From: Bryobacteraceae bacterium
Lineage (GTDB): Bacteria; Acidobacteriota; Terriglobia; Bryobacterales; Bryobacteraceae
Reading direction: 5' to 3'
NCBI GenBank assembly: GCA_041394945.1
Contig: JAWKHH010000002.1
Span: forward strand, 876,501-940,500
DNA: 64,000 nt
The position numbers and the translations under genes were made by a program. Shown here in pieces: positions 1 through 8,884 of this stretch. Position 1 is the stretch's first letter. Every line of letters begins with the position of its first letter. The notes beneath the pieces were generated by a model. That model was not told the origin of the DNA. It saw only the letters and a list, made by a program, of their open reading frames with translations, and did no database searches.

Positions 1-217
1 CCGCACTGCCGCGGGCGCCCTCAGGGCCGCCTGCGCCGGCGTCACCTCCGGACGCATGCCCCCGGCCAAGTATCTCCTCCTCCATCCCGAAGCGAAACTC
101 ACGCCCGCCGAGACCGCGGCGTTCTGCGAGTGGACCGGCCAGGAGTCCACCCGCATTCTCCAAGAGTCCCATCGCTTCCGCACTCAACTGAGGCAGCCGT
201 CCGCGCTCATGCAGTAG
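1..217 (+). CDS. C-terminal end of a haem-binding-domain protein (partial)
   Basis: The open frame enters from the left edge and stops at the TAG at 215-217. Its last 71 residues contain GRMPPAKYLLLHPEAKLTPAE, which matches the end of the short Haem_bd domain (MP-P..Y...HP.A.L...E) usually found in small periplasmic proteins with an upstream CxxCH. The haem-attachment Cys pair would lie outside the window, so haem binding is inferred from the family. An 81-nt gap separates it from the next gene. No other function can be read from this fragment. Confidence 0.6.
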   Translation, partial: RTAAGALRAACAGVTSGRMPPAKYLLLHPEAKLTPAETAAFCEWTGQESTRILQESHRFRTQLRQPSALMQ

Positions 218-298
218 ATCCGGGTCGGGCGTTCCGTACGGCCGCAACTCACTCTTTCCACCGGCGTAATACACTGTCAGGAAGGAGGAGAGCCAAGA

Positions 299-1024
299 AT
301 GTTAGCTGGAGTGTCTCTCCCGGTCCTCGAAATCGGACCGGTACGGATCGCGCCCTTCGCCACGATGTTGGCCGGAGGCATCCTGTGCGGCCACTACGCC
401 ACCCGCTGGCGTGCCCGCAACACCGGACTCGACGCCGCCCTCGCCAACATGTTGTTCGCCTGGATGGTCTGGTTCGCTTTTGCCGGATCCCTCGCGTGGC
501 GCGTCGCCGACAATCCCGCCCGTTTCTGGGACGTCCCCTTGCTCTGGGGAACCGTCTTCGAGGAAATGTCCAGCCTCCCCGCCATCGCCGCCGGCACCCT
601 CGGCGCCGTCGCGTTCCTCTCCTGGGCCGCGCTCCCGCTCACCGCTTGGTTCCGCTATCTCGATTGCGCCGCCTGGGCCTTCCCCTTCGGCTGGCTCCTC
701 GCGCGCCTCGGATGCTCCCTCACCCACGGCCATCCAGGACGTGGAGGCGTCGATCTCGCTCTCCTCGAAGCCGCCGCTGCCGCCGCTCTCGCGCTCTTGT
801 TTCTCGCCGCCGGGAGCCGCCCGTTCGCGCCCGGCTGGATCACCGGAGCCCTGCTCGTCGGCCTCGCCGCCGTCCGCCTTGCGCTCTACCCCTGGCGGTT
901 TGACCCGCCCCTCCTCGCCGGCCTCCCCGTCGAACGCCTCGCCTGCTTGTTGGCCGTAATGTCGGGCGGACTCTTACTCTATGGGGCAAGGTTGGTCTCT
1001 CCCGGAAAGGCGGAACTCGTATGA
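299..1024 (+). CDS. Lgt-like (prolipoprotein diacylglyceryl transferase family) membrane protein
   Basis: This 241-residue protein has about seven hydrophobic segments. The Lgt family moves diacylglycerol onto the lipobox Cys of prolipoproteins at the inner membrane. Residues 131-148 read GWLLARLGCSLTHGHPGR, which resembles the Lgt signature GR-x-G-N-F; Arg136 and Gly138 are kept but the usual Asn is Cys. A later Leu/Ala-rich helix after the motif and an Arg near the end also fit. The start is set by GGAAGGAGG about 12 nt upstream. It is shorter than a housekeeping Lgt (about 260-290), so it is more likely a divergent paralogue. The next gene starts at 1021, overlapping by ATGA, so the two are probably coupled. 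Confidence 0.6.
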   Translation: MLAGVSLPVLEIGPVRIAPFATMLAGGILCGHYATRWRARNTGLDAALANMLFAWMVWFAFAGSLAWRVADNPARFWDVPLLWGTVFEEMSSLPAIAAGTLGAVAFLSWAALPLTAWFRYLDCAAWAFPFGWLLARLGCSLTHGHPGRGGVDLALLEAAAAAALALLFLAAGSRPFAPGWITGALLVGLAAVRLALYPWRFDPPLLAGLPVERLACLLAVMSGGLLLYGARLVSPGKAELV

Positions 1025-4000
1025 ACTCGGTCGGAAAACGCCACCGCCTGCCGCAGGCCGCCTCGATTGCCGTCGTCGCCATCGCATCCCTCGTCCTCGT
1101 CAGCGGCAGTTTGTCCCCCGAAGAGAAGAAGTGTCTGGAAATACTCTGCCAGCCCGCCGACGTCTTCGCGAACATCTTTGCGGTCTGGTTCACCGGCGTC
1201 GATTGCAGCGCTACCAGCTCCAGCTCCGGCTCCAGCACTCCCTTCTCCTTGGAGGCCAACATCGGTCAGGCCGACCCGCGGTATGGTTACCTCGCGCGCG
1301 GACCGGGTTACTATCTTTTCCTCGATGGTCCCGAAGCCGTCTTCGATGCCCGCAATGCCGACGGAACCTCGGTCGGCGTCATTCGCATGAGCCTCGACGG
1401 CCACAAGACCCCCGAGTCGCGTGTCGAACCGCTCGACTACGTCGGGCCCATCCACTACCTCCACGGCAGCGATCCATCCCGCTGGCTCACCGGCGTTCCC
1501 CGCTACGCCGCGCTCCGCTACCACGACGTCTATCCCGGCGTCGACCTCGTCTACTACCAAAGCGCACAAGCCGACGGGCGCGGCCCCGGACCAGGAAAGA
1601 AACTCGGTGATTCCACAGCGCCCGGCGAGTCTGTTGTGCGCGAGTCTCTCAGAAGAAGCGGCGAATTGGAGCATGATTTCCTCCTCGCCCCCGGCGCGGA
1701 CCCGTCCTCTATCCGCATCCGCTTCGAAGGCGCCGATTCCGTCCGTTCCTCCGGCGACGATCTCGAGATCGCCGTCGGTGGCGAAGTGCTTGTCTGGCGC
1801 AAGCCGGTCCTCTATCAGGAACGCGCCGGAGCGCGTGCCCCGGTCACCGGCGCCTACCGCCTCGCCGAAGACGGCAGCGTCGGCTTCGAGGTCGGCTCCT
1901 ATGACCCATCCCGCCCACTCGTGATCGACCCCGTCGTGAGTTACTCCACCTTCATCGGACGCTCCGGCGCGGATATGGTGACTCGCGCCGCGGTCGACTC
2001 CGGCGGCAACGCCTATCTCACCGGCGCCACTAATGACGTCGGCTTCCCCACTACCCCGGGCGCGCCCGTTCGCCCGCCCGGTGCTGCCCAGCCAACAGAC
2101 GCATTTGTTACCAAGTTCGACGCGGCCGGATCCCGCATGGTCTACTCCACCCGGATCGGCGGCAGCGACGGTGACACCGGTACTTCCATCGCTGTCGATG
2201 CCCAGGGCAATGTCTACGTGGCCGGAAGCACGGAGAGTAAGGATTTCCCAACCACGTCCGGTGTCGTCCAGGGCCAGTTCGCACCCCCCGGCGACACCTC
2301 CGGCGACCGCTGGCAGTGCTTCGTCGCCAAGCTGAATCCAGCCGGTACCCAACTGGCGTACGCGACCTACCTCGGCGGAAGCCGGCGCGACGCCTGTAGC
2401 GGTCTCGCCGTCGACGCCTCCGGCAATGCCTATCTCACGGGTATTACGGAGTCCACCAACTTCCCCCGCTCCGAGAATGCGCCGCAGCAGGTCAACCGCG
2501 GCGATGGCGACGCGTTCATTACCAAGCTCAACCCCACCGCCACGTCGATCGTCTACTCCACATTGTTCGGCGGAACCGGTCGCGATCTCCCGACGGCCAT
2601 TGCCGTCGATAGCGCCTCGAACGCGTATATCGCCGGCGGTACGGCGAGTTCGCTCGGTTTCCCCGCCACTGCCGGTGCGCTCCAGACGCAATACGGAGGC
2701 GCCCGCATCGGCGTGGGCGATGCCTTCGTCGCCAAACTAGACCCCACCGGCTCGCGCCTCCTCTACGCCACCTACCTCGGCGGCCTTCGCGATGAAGCCG
2801 CTACCTCCCTCGCCGTCGATGCCGCCGGGAACGCCTACATTACCGGATCCACGGATTCCGCCAACTTCCCCGTTACCGCCGGCGCGCTCCAGCCCACCCC
2901 CCGCATCGGCGCCCCCGGTGAACTCGCCAACGAAACCTTCGTCGCCAAACTCAATCCCGCCGGCAACAGCCTTGTCTATGCGACTTACCTTGGCGGAACT
3001 AAGAATGACGTGGCCACTGCGATCGCCGTCGACTCCGCCGGTCGCGCCGCCATCGCCGGATTCACCACTTCCACCGATCTTCCCGTGACCCAGGACGCCA
3101 CGCAGCGGGCGAACGCTGGCTTTGAAGACGTCGGCCTCTTTCAGACAGGCGACGCCTTCGTGGCCCAGCTCAATCCCCAAGGCTCAGCCCTCGAGTTCGC
3201 CACCTACCTCGGCGGCGCCGCCAGCGATTGGGCGCTCGGGCTCGCCTTCGATACCGCGGGCTCGATGTACGTCGCCGGCGGCACCGCCTCGCGCGACTTT
3301 CCCACCACGGCCGGCGTCTTCCAGCCGGGCTACGGCGGCGGCCCCGATATCGCCCAACCGCTTGGCGATGGCTTCGTCGTCAAGCTCGGCGGACTCTCGG
3401 CGGGCGGCCAGGTTTCAATCGCCAGCGTCGGCAGCGCCGCCAGTTACGCCGCCGGCTCCGTCGCACCCGGCGAAATCGTCGTGCTGCAAGGAGTCGGAAT
3501 CGGGCCCGCCAACCTCGCCGTAGCCGCCCCCGCCTCCAGCGGCTTCCCCACAACTTTCTCGGATACCCGTGTCCTGTTCGACGGCGTCGCCGCCCCAATG
3601 CTCTACGCATCCGGAGCGCAGTCGAGCTGCATCGTGCCCTACGGAGTCGCCGGCAAGCAGACGGTGCAGGTTGTCCTCGAGTACCGCGGTACGCGATCGG
3701 CGCCTGTCACCGTGCAGGTGGTTGCCGCCAAGCCCGCGCTCTTCTCCGCCAACTCGTCCGGCCGCGGACCCGGCGCCATCCTCAATCAGGACTACAGCGT
3801 CAACAGCGCCGTCAACCCGGCCGAACAAGGCTCCTACGTCCAGTTGTACGGCACCGGCGAAGGCGAAACCGATCCCCCCGGGGTCGACGGCCGCCTCGCC
3901 AACGGCGTCTTCCCCAAGCCGAAGCTTCCCGTCTCGGTCACCATCGGCGGACGCGCCGCAGAAATCGCCTACGCCGGAGCCGCCCCGGGCGCCGTTGCCG

Positions 4001-4113
4001 GTCTCATGCAGATCAATGCGAAGGCGCCGCAAGGGGCTTCGGGTAACCTCGAAGTCATCGTCACCATAGGCGGCGCCCGCAGCCAGACCGGACTAACCGT
4101 CGCCGTTAAGTGA
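1021..4113 (+). CDS. Secreted SBBP-repeat beta-propeller protein with Solibacter-type C-terminal domain
   Basis: This is a 1030-residue exported protein. Residues 1-32 form a signal peptide. A conserved N-terminal region follows (GQADPRYGYLARGPGYYLF, about residues 80-100). Seven SBBP-type repeats cover about residues 305-790; each carries a Y-[AS]-T-x-x-G-G strand, a VD..GN.Y..G..S turn and an F[VI].KL[ND]P strand, so it is a propeller-like array. From about residue 805 to the end is a TIGR03437-like module (VLFDGVAAP, AILNQDY, LYGTGEGE). No catalytic residues are apparent; a surface binding or adhesive role is an inference. The start overlaps the stop of the Lgt-like gene (ATGA). The same C-terminal module occurs in the gene at 12022-14070. 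Confidence 0.85.
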   Translation: MNSVGKRHRLPQAASIAVVAIASLVLVSGSLSPEEKKCLEILCQPADVFANIFAVWFTGVDCSATSSSSGSSTPFSLEANIGQADPRYGYLARGPGYYLFLDGPEAVFDARNADGTSVGVIRMSLDGHKTPESRVEPLDYVGPIHYLHGSDPSRWLTGVPRYAALRYHDVYPGVDLVYYQSAQADGRGPGPGKKLGDSTAPGESVVRESLRRSGELEHDFLLAPGADPSSIRIRFEGADSVRSSGDDLEIAVGGEVLVWRKPVLYQERAGARAPVTGAYRLAEDGSVGFEVGSYDPSRPLVIDPVVSYSTFIGRSGADMVTRAAVDSGGNAYLTGATNDVGFPTTPGAPVRPPGAAQPTDAFVTKFDAAGSRMVYSTRIGGSDGDTGTSIAVDAQGNVYVAGSTESKDFPTTSGVVQGQFAPPGDTSGDRWQCFVAKLNPAGTQLAYATYLGGSRRDACSGLAVDASGNAYLTGITESTNFPRSENAPQQVNRGDGDAFITKLNPTATSIVYSTLFGGTGRDLPTAIAVDSASNAYIAGGTASSLGFPATAGALQTQYGGARIGVGDAFVAKLDPTGSRLLYATYLGGLRDEAATSLAVDAAGNAYITGSTDSANFPVTAGALQPTPRIGAPGELANETFVAKLNPAGNSLVYATYLGGTKNDVATAIAVDSAGRAAIAGFTTSTDLPVTQDATQRANAGFEDVGLFQTGDAFVAQLNPQGSALEFATYLGGAASDWALGLAFDTAGSMYVAGGTASRDFPTTAGVFQPGYGGGPDIAQPLGDGFVVKLGGLSAGGQVSIASVGSAASYAAGSVAPGEIVVLQGVGIGPANLAVAAPASSGFPTTFSDTRVLFDGVAAPMLYASGAQSSCIVPYGVAGKQTVQVVLEYRGTRSAPVTVQVVAAKPALFSANSSGRGPGAILNQDYSVNSAVNPAEQGSYVQLYGTGEGETDPPGVDGRLANGVFPKPKLPVSVTIGGRAAEIAYAGAAPGAVAGLMQINAKAPQGASGNLEVIVTIGGARSQTGLTVAVK

Positions 4114-4216
4114 TGAGCCGCGACCGCGAGGGAACGGTATCAATCCCGCTGAAAGCGCGCACGGAGTTCAAACCCGTTCGACACCCGTCCTCGCGCCGGG
4201 TGATAGGCGCCAACCA

Positions 4217-5179
4217 ATGACGACCGCCCGATGCCTGGCGCCGTTCCTCGCCGCGGCGGCTCTAACCGCGCAAGTCCCAAGCAGTCTCTACATCGTCTCT
4301 CCCTGGTGGTCTGACGATACCGGCCCAGAATATCGAATCGTTGAACTACATTCCCATGCCTCCGGCTCGCAAATCCGTTCCACAAGAGTCCTGCGGTCCC
4401 GGCCGTGCAACCGCGTCGTAGTTACAACCGTAGAGGCGCTGGTCCCGGCAAAACCCGAGACGCTCGTTCCCCCAGATCTCTGCGCGTGGACCCCTGCCGG
4501 CGTCGCCAGCGAGATTGAAGCGAACCGCGCCAAAACCAGGGCGTCCTGGTTCTCGCACTGGGGTCACTCCGTAGTAAGTCAGTGCGGTGGCGAACCCTTG
4601 GTCCTCTCCCTGCGGAATCTCGAGGAAGTCGGTATTCCCGTCCTTATCAGAAGAGACGCCCCGCATGCCGGTCCGCTCAGCCTGGAAGGTTCGCTGCTCC
4701 AAGCTGCGTTCGGCCCGAACGACCCCCTCGGCAGCGTCGAGACCGGCGCCCGCCTCGACCATCAGGACGGCGCGCTGGAAATGGCGCGCCGCATTCTCGC
4801 CGGAGCGTTCGACATCGGTCTCAATGCCCTCGGAGACAACGCCGGCTGGCTACGTCGTGGCCTTGAGCGCTACCGAAGCCCAACCGCCGCCGCCGTCGTG
4901 GAGGCGGCAATGTCACCCGTCCTGGTTGAAGCGGAGAAGTACCGCTTCGAAACGTTCGTTCTGCCCCAACGCGACGCTAGCGGCGTTGTCGACCAAGTCG
5001 AGCTCTCGCTCGAAATCAACCCGGAAACAGGCAAAGTAACGCGTGCCGCCGCCGTCGGCTCCGCCACCGCCCACGCCGACGCGGCTATCCGCGCCGCCAG
5101 CCAGTGGGTCTTCCACGCAACCGCCATTCCCAACCCCCCGCTCCGCGTCGTCATTGACTTCGCCCCACGCTGCCCATGA
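4217..5179 (+). CDS. Secreted protein with TonB-C-like C-terminal domain, function unknown
   Basis: The 320-residue product starts with a short signal peptide (cleavage likely after LTAQ, residues 1-19). The last about 75 residues contain a charged strand, ETGKVTRAAAVGSATAHADA, followed by AIRAASQWVF; this spacing resembles the TonB C-terminal (TonB_C) fold used by many stand-alone periplasmic proteins. There is no transmembrane anchor or proline-rich spacer, so it is not a canonical TonB energy transducer. The middle part (about residues 60-240) matches nothing I recognise. A gap of 103 nt separates it from the SBBP gene and it converges with phoD. The ribosome binding site is weak. Confidence 0.6.
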   Translation: MTTARCLAPFLAAAALTAQVPSSLYIVSPWWSDDTGPEYRIVELHSHASGSQIRSTRVLRSRPCNRVVVTTVEALVPAKPETLVPPDLCAWTPAGVASEIEANRAKTRASWFSHWGHSVVSQCGGEPLVLSLRNLEEVGIPVLIRRDAPHAGPLSLEGSLLQAAFGPNDPLGSVETGARLDHQDGALEMARRILAGAFDIGLNALGDNAGWLRRGLERYRSPTAAAVVEAAMSPVLVEAEKYRFETFVLPQRDASGVVDQVELSLEINPETGKVTRAAAVGSATAHADAAIRAASQWVFHATAIPNPPLRVVIDFAPRCP

Positions 5180-5316
5180 ACGGCTAACTGATCCGAAGAC
5201 CCGCCTCCGGCCACACCGGCCCTCTCCGCGACCATGAAATCGCCAGGCCCGCGCGAGAGTGACAGCGCGCCGCCACGCGCACCCGCCGCCTGTTCCCGTG
5301 GCCCGTCCGCCACCAT

Positions 5317-6867
5317 CTACCGCGCCAACTCCGGCCCCCGCCCCACCGCGCTCGCCCCGGCCACCGCCGTCAACCGGTTCGTGCCTGACGCCACCGCCAT
5401 CGTCCGTCCCAGATCCATCCCCGCGGACCGCTCCACCAGCGTCCGCGCGTGATACCACTCCGCTTGCGCCCTCTCCCGGTCCACATCCAGCAGGAAGTAT
5501 CCCCGGCGCAGCAGGTTCACATACTTCACGTGCGGATGCGTCGCCGCCAACTGCGCCTCCAGTCCCGCCGCCTGCGCCGCATCCTCAATCGCCGGCGACG
5601 TGATTCCCGGCCCTGCGAACTCCACCGCCTGCGGCGCGAAGCCCGCCCCGAACGGATTCGCCGCGATCTCGTTCCCCCACGATGAGTGCAGATCGCCCGT
5701 CAACACCACCACATTCCCGATCGCGTTGCTCCCGAGATACTGCAGGAACCGGAGCCGCGACGCCAGATACCCGTCCCACTGATCCGGATTGAACGGCGTT
5801 CCATCGGCTCCCAGCACTTGGCCCATCAGCGTCTGCTGACCCACCAGGCGCCAGCGCGTCCCCCGCGATTGCGACGACGAAAGCTCCTTGTAAAACCAGC
5901 CTTCCTGCTCCGGACCCAACAGGCTCCGGTTCGGATCGGCGATCGCCGGACTGTTCGCCGCCACCTGCCGTGACCGCCCTGTCAGCCGCGTATCGAGCAT
6001 CGTCAAATCCGCCAGGTTCCCGAACCGGAACGAACGGTAGATGTTTGAATCGAGAAACGGCTGCTCCCGCACCGGCTGCCATTCGTTCCAGGCCTGTAGC
6101 GCCGCCGCCCGCCGGACTGCCCACGCCCCTTCCGTCGATTCCGTATGATTCTCCGCGCCGTCCATCCAGGAATCATTCGCCGATTCGTGATCGTCGTACA
6201 CGATGATCCATGGGTTCTGCCGATGCGCTTCCTGCAGGTCCGGGTCCGCGCGATACTGCGCGTACCGCCGCCGGTAGTCCGCCAGCGTCACCGTCTCCTT
6301 GTCGGGGTCGGGAATCCGCCCGATGCTCGATCCATCGCCGTACTGGCCGTTTTGATACTCGTAAATGTAATCGCCCAGGTGGATCACCGCGTCCAGGTCG
6401 GTCCGTTCCGCCATGGACCGATAAGCGTTGAAGAATCCGAACGGGTAGTTCGAACACGACGCCACCGCCAGGCGCAGGCGGCTCACGCCGCCCAACGGCA
6501 GTGTCTTCGTCCGCCCGATCGGCGATGTCGCACCCCGCACCGCGAACCGGTAGTAGTAGGTGGCGCCGGGGTCCAACCGCGTTACGTCCACCTTCACCGT
6601 ATAGTCGAACGCCGCGTTCGTGTAGGTGAGTCCCTGCTGGGCGATTTGTGACATCGAAGCGTCCCGGGAAATCGTCCATTCCACCGGGATCACTTCTTCG
6701 TCCACCGCCGGAGTCACCCGCGTCCACAGGATCACGCGGTTGATCAATGGGTCGCCGCTCGCTACCCCGTGCCGGAACAGGGATCCCGTTTGTCCATGGA
6801 GTGTCCGGTTGGCGGCGATGCCCATCATCGCAGCCGAAAAGCAGGTAAATCGCCGTCTTGAAATCAT
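5317..6867 (-). CDS. phoD: PhoD-family alkaline phosphatase/phosphodiesterase
   Basis: A 516-residue exported enzyme that hydrolyses phosphate mono- and diesters outside the cytoplasm. The N-terminus ISRRRFTCFSAAMMG looks like a Tat signal, as is usual for PhoD. A PhoD N-terminal domain follows (HGVASGDPLINRVILWTRV, residues 33-51). The metallophosphatase core shows VASCSNYPFGFFNAY, HLGDYIYEY, YDDHE and LTGDLHSSWGNE, which supply the metal ligands. Length is normal for the family. It is transcribed alone, with a 202-nt gap to the divergent small gene on its 5' side; I see no clear PHO-type box there. Confidence 0.93.
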   Translation of the reverse strand: MISRRRFTCFSAAMMGIAANRTLHGQTGSLFRHGVASGDPLINRVILWTRVTPAVDEEVIPVEWTISRDASMSQIAQQGLTYTNAAFDYTVKVDVTRLDPGATYYYRFAVRGATSPIGRTKTLPLGGVSRLRLAVASCSNYPFGFFNAYRSMAERTDLDAVIHLGDYIYEYQNGQYGDGSSIGRIPDPDKETVTLADYRRRYAQYRADPDLQEAHRQNPWIIVYDDHESANDSWMDGAENHTESTEGAWAVRRAAALQAWNEWQPVREQPFLDSNIYRSFRFGNLADLTMLDTRLTGRSRQVAANSPAIADPNRSLLGPEQEGWFYKELSSSQSRGTRWRLVGQQTLMGQVLGADGTPFNPDQWDGYLASRLRFLQYLGSNAIGNVVVLTGDLHSSWGNEIAANPFGAGFAPQAVEFAGPGITSPAIEDAAQAAGLEAQLAATHPHVKYVNLLRRGYFLLDVDRERAQAEWYHARTLVERSAGMDLGRTMAVASGTNRLTAVAGASAVGRGPELAR

Positions 6868-7069
6868 GTTAACGTTCAGCGTCCCACGCCCCCGTGAATC
6901 CTTCGCGACAATGGCGTTTCTAGCCGTTCACACCCCTTTGCGATCCGCCAACCCCAATCCCGTCAATCACTTCACTCCACGCCGCCGGTCCGGACTCTTG
7001 ACCCCGCCCGCGACAATGAAATCGCCTGCCGTCGCGCACGCTTACACCGCTATCACCGAGGAGTCAACC

Positions 7070-7657
7070 ATGGCCACCGAACGCCAGATCGCCGCCAACC
7101 GAAGGAACGCCCAGCTTTCCACCGGACCCCGCACCGAGTCGGGAAAGGCCAAGTCCGCCCGCAATTCCCTCAGACACGGGCTCTATGCCACCGACGCTGT
7201 CGTGCACGCCGTCGGCGAAACCGGCTCCGCCTTCCGCGCCCACTTCGCTGCCTTCCTTGCAACCGCCCTCGATCCCGCCGACCCCGTCGAAAACTCCCTC
7301 CTCAAGAACGTCGCTTCCCTCGACTGGCAGATCTCCCGCAATCGCCGCCAGGAAGCCGGTTCCGCCGACTTCGTCGCGCAGGAACTCTGGGACCGCTCCG
7401 TCGCCGGCTCCGACAATCCCGACGTCAGCCCCACCTTCGGTCCCTTCGACGATCCCGACCGCGGTCACAACCGCCTCGCCGGCCTCGCCTTCATCGCCAA
7501 CACGACGGCCTCCGATTCGCCGGAAAAGATTTCCCGGATCCAACACCGTCACTACGGCGCCTACTTCCGCGCTTTGAAGACGCTTGCTGATTACCGGAAC
7601 AAACCCAATTCAAAATCCCGTAAGTTGTTGCAGGAGAAAGAGAACGAAGTCGAATGA
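7070..7657 (+). CDS. Conserved hypothetical protein of the acidobacterial 'ANRRNA..STGPRT..GK' family
   Basis: This 195-residue soluble protein opens with ERQIAANRRNAQLSTGPRT followed by ESGKAKSARNSLRHGLYA, the hallmark of a small family repeatedly seen in acidobacterial and planctomycete genomes. The basic N-terminal stretch may bind nucleic acid, but no function is established to my knowledge. The frame stays open upstream to 6626, but the ATG at 7070 with GAGGAG seven bases before it is the obvious start and begins exactly at the conserved block. The C-terminal half is Arg/His-rich and probably helical. It converges with the microcompartment operon, 49 nt away. Confidence 0.75.
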   Translation: MATERQIAANRRNAQLSTGPRTESGKAKSARNSLRHGLYATDAVVHAVGETGSAFRAHFAAFLATALDPADPVENSLLKNVASLDWQISRNRRQEAGSADFVAQELWDRSVAGSDNPDVSPTFGPFDDPDRGHNRLAGLAFIANTTASDSPEKISRIQHRHYGAYFRALKTLADYRNKPNSKSRKLLQEKENEVE

Positions 7658-7706
7658 ATTGGCTTCGTTCAGCGCGTCGAACCCAATTTCGGGCCCTGTT
7701 TTCGCG

Positions 7707-7976
7707 TTAAACCAGCTCGACGGAGTCAATCACCCCGATCACCGCCATATCGATCGGAGAGTTCGGCCGCCCCACGCTCGTCATCGCCGAAAACCCCTCG
7801 GTCACCAGCAGCACCCGGTCGCCGATCCCCGCGTCCGCCGAATCGAGCGCCACCACCGCGTTGCCCCGGTCCGTCCCGTCCAGGTTCAGCGCCTGCACCA
7901 GCAGAATCTTCTGCCCCGCGTGGCTCTCGTGCTTCTGCGTGGAGACTACTTCGCCGATCACCCGCCCGATCAGCAT
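7707..7976 (-). CDS. BMC pentameric vertex protein (EutN/CcmL family), copy 3
   Basis: An 89-residue EutN/CcmL-type shell protein. Members form pentamers that cap the vertices of bacterial microcompartments. The N-terminus LIGRVIGEVVSTQKHESHAGQKI and the closing strand IDMAVIGVIDSVEL match the family frame (x-x-G.V.G.V.aT.K......G.k...V and D.a.iGiVD). It is the last gene of a minus-strand operon and starts 3 nt after the stop of the preceding paralogue. It differs clearly in sequence from the two other copies, as is typical for loci that need non-redundant vertex proteins. Confidence 0.9.
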   Translation of the reverse strand: MLIGRVIGEVVSTQKHESHAGQKILLVQALNLDGTDRGNAVVALDSADAGIGDRVLLVTEGFSAMTSVGRPNSPIDMAVIGVIDSVELV

Positions 7977-7979
7977 CGC

Positions 7980-8270
7980 TCAGCCTTGCCCCTTCTTCGC
8001 GGCGCGATTTACGTGGAGATGGTCGATGATGCCGACGATGGTGTGGTCGGTGGGGACCTCGGCCGGGAGGAACGGAAAACTCGATTCCTTCCCGCGGCAC
8101 CAGTAGATCAACTCCCCGGCGCCCGCCCCCACGGCGTCGGTGCAGATCACCGGTTTCCCGGCCGGCTCCAACTCCGGCGTCACCGGCTGAATCACCAACA
8201 TTCGCTGGCCCTCGAGCCCCGGCGCTTTCATCGTCGCCCATACCCGCCCCACCACGCGGCCCAGTTGCAT
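7980..8270 (-). CDS. BMC pentameric vertex protein (EutN/CcmL family), copy 2
   Basis: A 96-residue EutN/CcmL homologue. The family signature is clear: MQLGRVVGRVWATMKAPGLE at the N-terminus and TIVGIIDHLHVN near the end. It carries a longer insert (WCRGKESSFPFLPAE, about residues 58-72) than its neighbours and a short basic tail, AAKKGQG. It lies 4 nt downstream of copy 1 and 3 nt upstream of copy 3 in the same operon. It should form pentamers in the shell; which vertex or partner it serves cannot be told. Confidence 0.9.
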   Translation of the reverse strand: MQLGRVVGRVWATMKAPGLEGQRMLVIQPVTPELEPAGKPVICTDAVGAGAGELIYWCRGKESSFPFLPAEVPTDHTIVGIIDHLHVNRAAKKGQG

Positions 8271-8274
8271 CTCG

Positions 8275-8550
8275 CTACCCGCCCTCGTCCAGGCTCAGAT
8301 TGTCCACGATGCCGATGATCGCCGTATCCACCGGGGTGTCCTTGCATCCATCGGCCATCCGCGCCGAACTGCCGCTTACCGCGATCACCAGTTCCCGATA
8401 CCCCGCGCTCACCGTATCCACCGCGATCACGTAGTTGCCGTCCTTGGCTCCCTGCGGATTCACCGGCTGCAGGATCAGCAGTTTCTTCCCCTCCAGCCGC
8501 GGATCCTTCCGCGTCGCCACCACCGTCCCTACTACGCGCGCCAGGATCAT
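8275..8550 (-). CDS. BMC pentameric vertex protein (EutN/CcmL family), copy 1
   Basis: A 91-residue EutN/CcmL homologue with MILARVVGTVVATRKDPRLE at the N-terminus, a central LQPVNPQG.KDGNYVIAVDTV region and the final TAIIGIVDNLSLD strand. It is the copy closest to the best-known EutN/CcmL consensus. The gene begins 10 nt after the hexameric shell gene and is followed 4 nt later by copy 2, so all shell genes are on one transcript. Confidence 0.92.
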   Translation of the reverse strand: MILARVVGTVVATRKDPRLEGKKLLILQPVNPQGAKDGNYVIAVDTVSAGYRELVIAVSGSSARMADGCKDTPVDTAIIGIVDNLSLDEGG

Positions 8551-8560
8551 GCGCCCGGTT

Positions 8561-8845
8561 CTACTTGCTCGCCTTGCCGATCGGCAGCACGTCTTCCAGG
8601 CTCGGATGCGGACGCGGAATCACGTGCACGGAGATCAATTCACCCACGCGCCGCGCCGCCGCCGCGCCTGCATCGGTGGCCGCCCGCACCGCCGCCACGT
8701 CGCCGCGAACCAGCGCCGTCACGTATCCGGATCCGATCTTCTCCCAGCCCACCAGCGTCACCTTGGCGGCCTTCACCATCGCGTCGGAGGCTTCGATCAT
8801 CGCCACCAGGCCGCGTGTCTCGATCATTCCCAATGCTTCGCCCAT
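8561..8845 (-). CDS. BMC hexameric shell protein (BMC-H, PduA/EutM family)
   Basis: A 94-residue single-BMC-domain protein. MGEALGMIETRGLVAMIEAS at the N-terminus and VALVRGDVAAV-type strand (here TALVRGDVAAVRAATDAGA) are diagnostic for BMC-H proteins, which assemble as cyclic hexamers and tile the microcompartment facets. The pore loop KIGSG is the same as in PduA, where it lines a small polar pore for metabolites. GGAG lies about six bases before the ATG. It is the only hexamer gene in the window, which is few for a functional shell. Confidence 0.95.
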   Translation of the reverse strand: MGEALGMIETRGLVAMIEASDAMVKAAKVTLVGWEKIGSGYVTALVRGDVAAVRAATDAGAAAARRVGELISVHVIPRPHPSLEDVLPIGKASK

Positions 8846-8884
8846 CGATATCTCCAGATCTCAGAATCCTAGAATCCTATCGGA

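Noticed and set aside
979..2691. Long minus-strand open frame (570 codons) opposite the SBBP gene
   Set aside because: It is a shadow of repeat-rich, high-GC coding sequence; the product is Gly/Asp/Glu-rich without domains, while the plus strand has a clear signal peptide and repeats.
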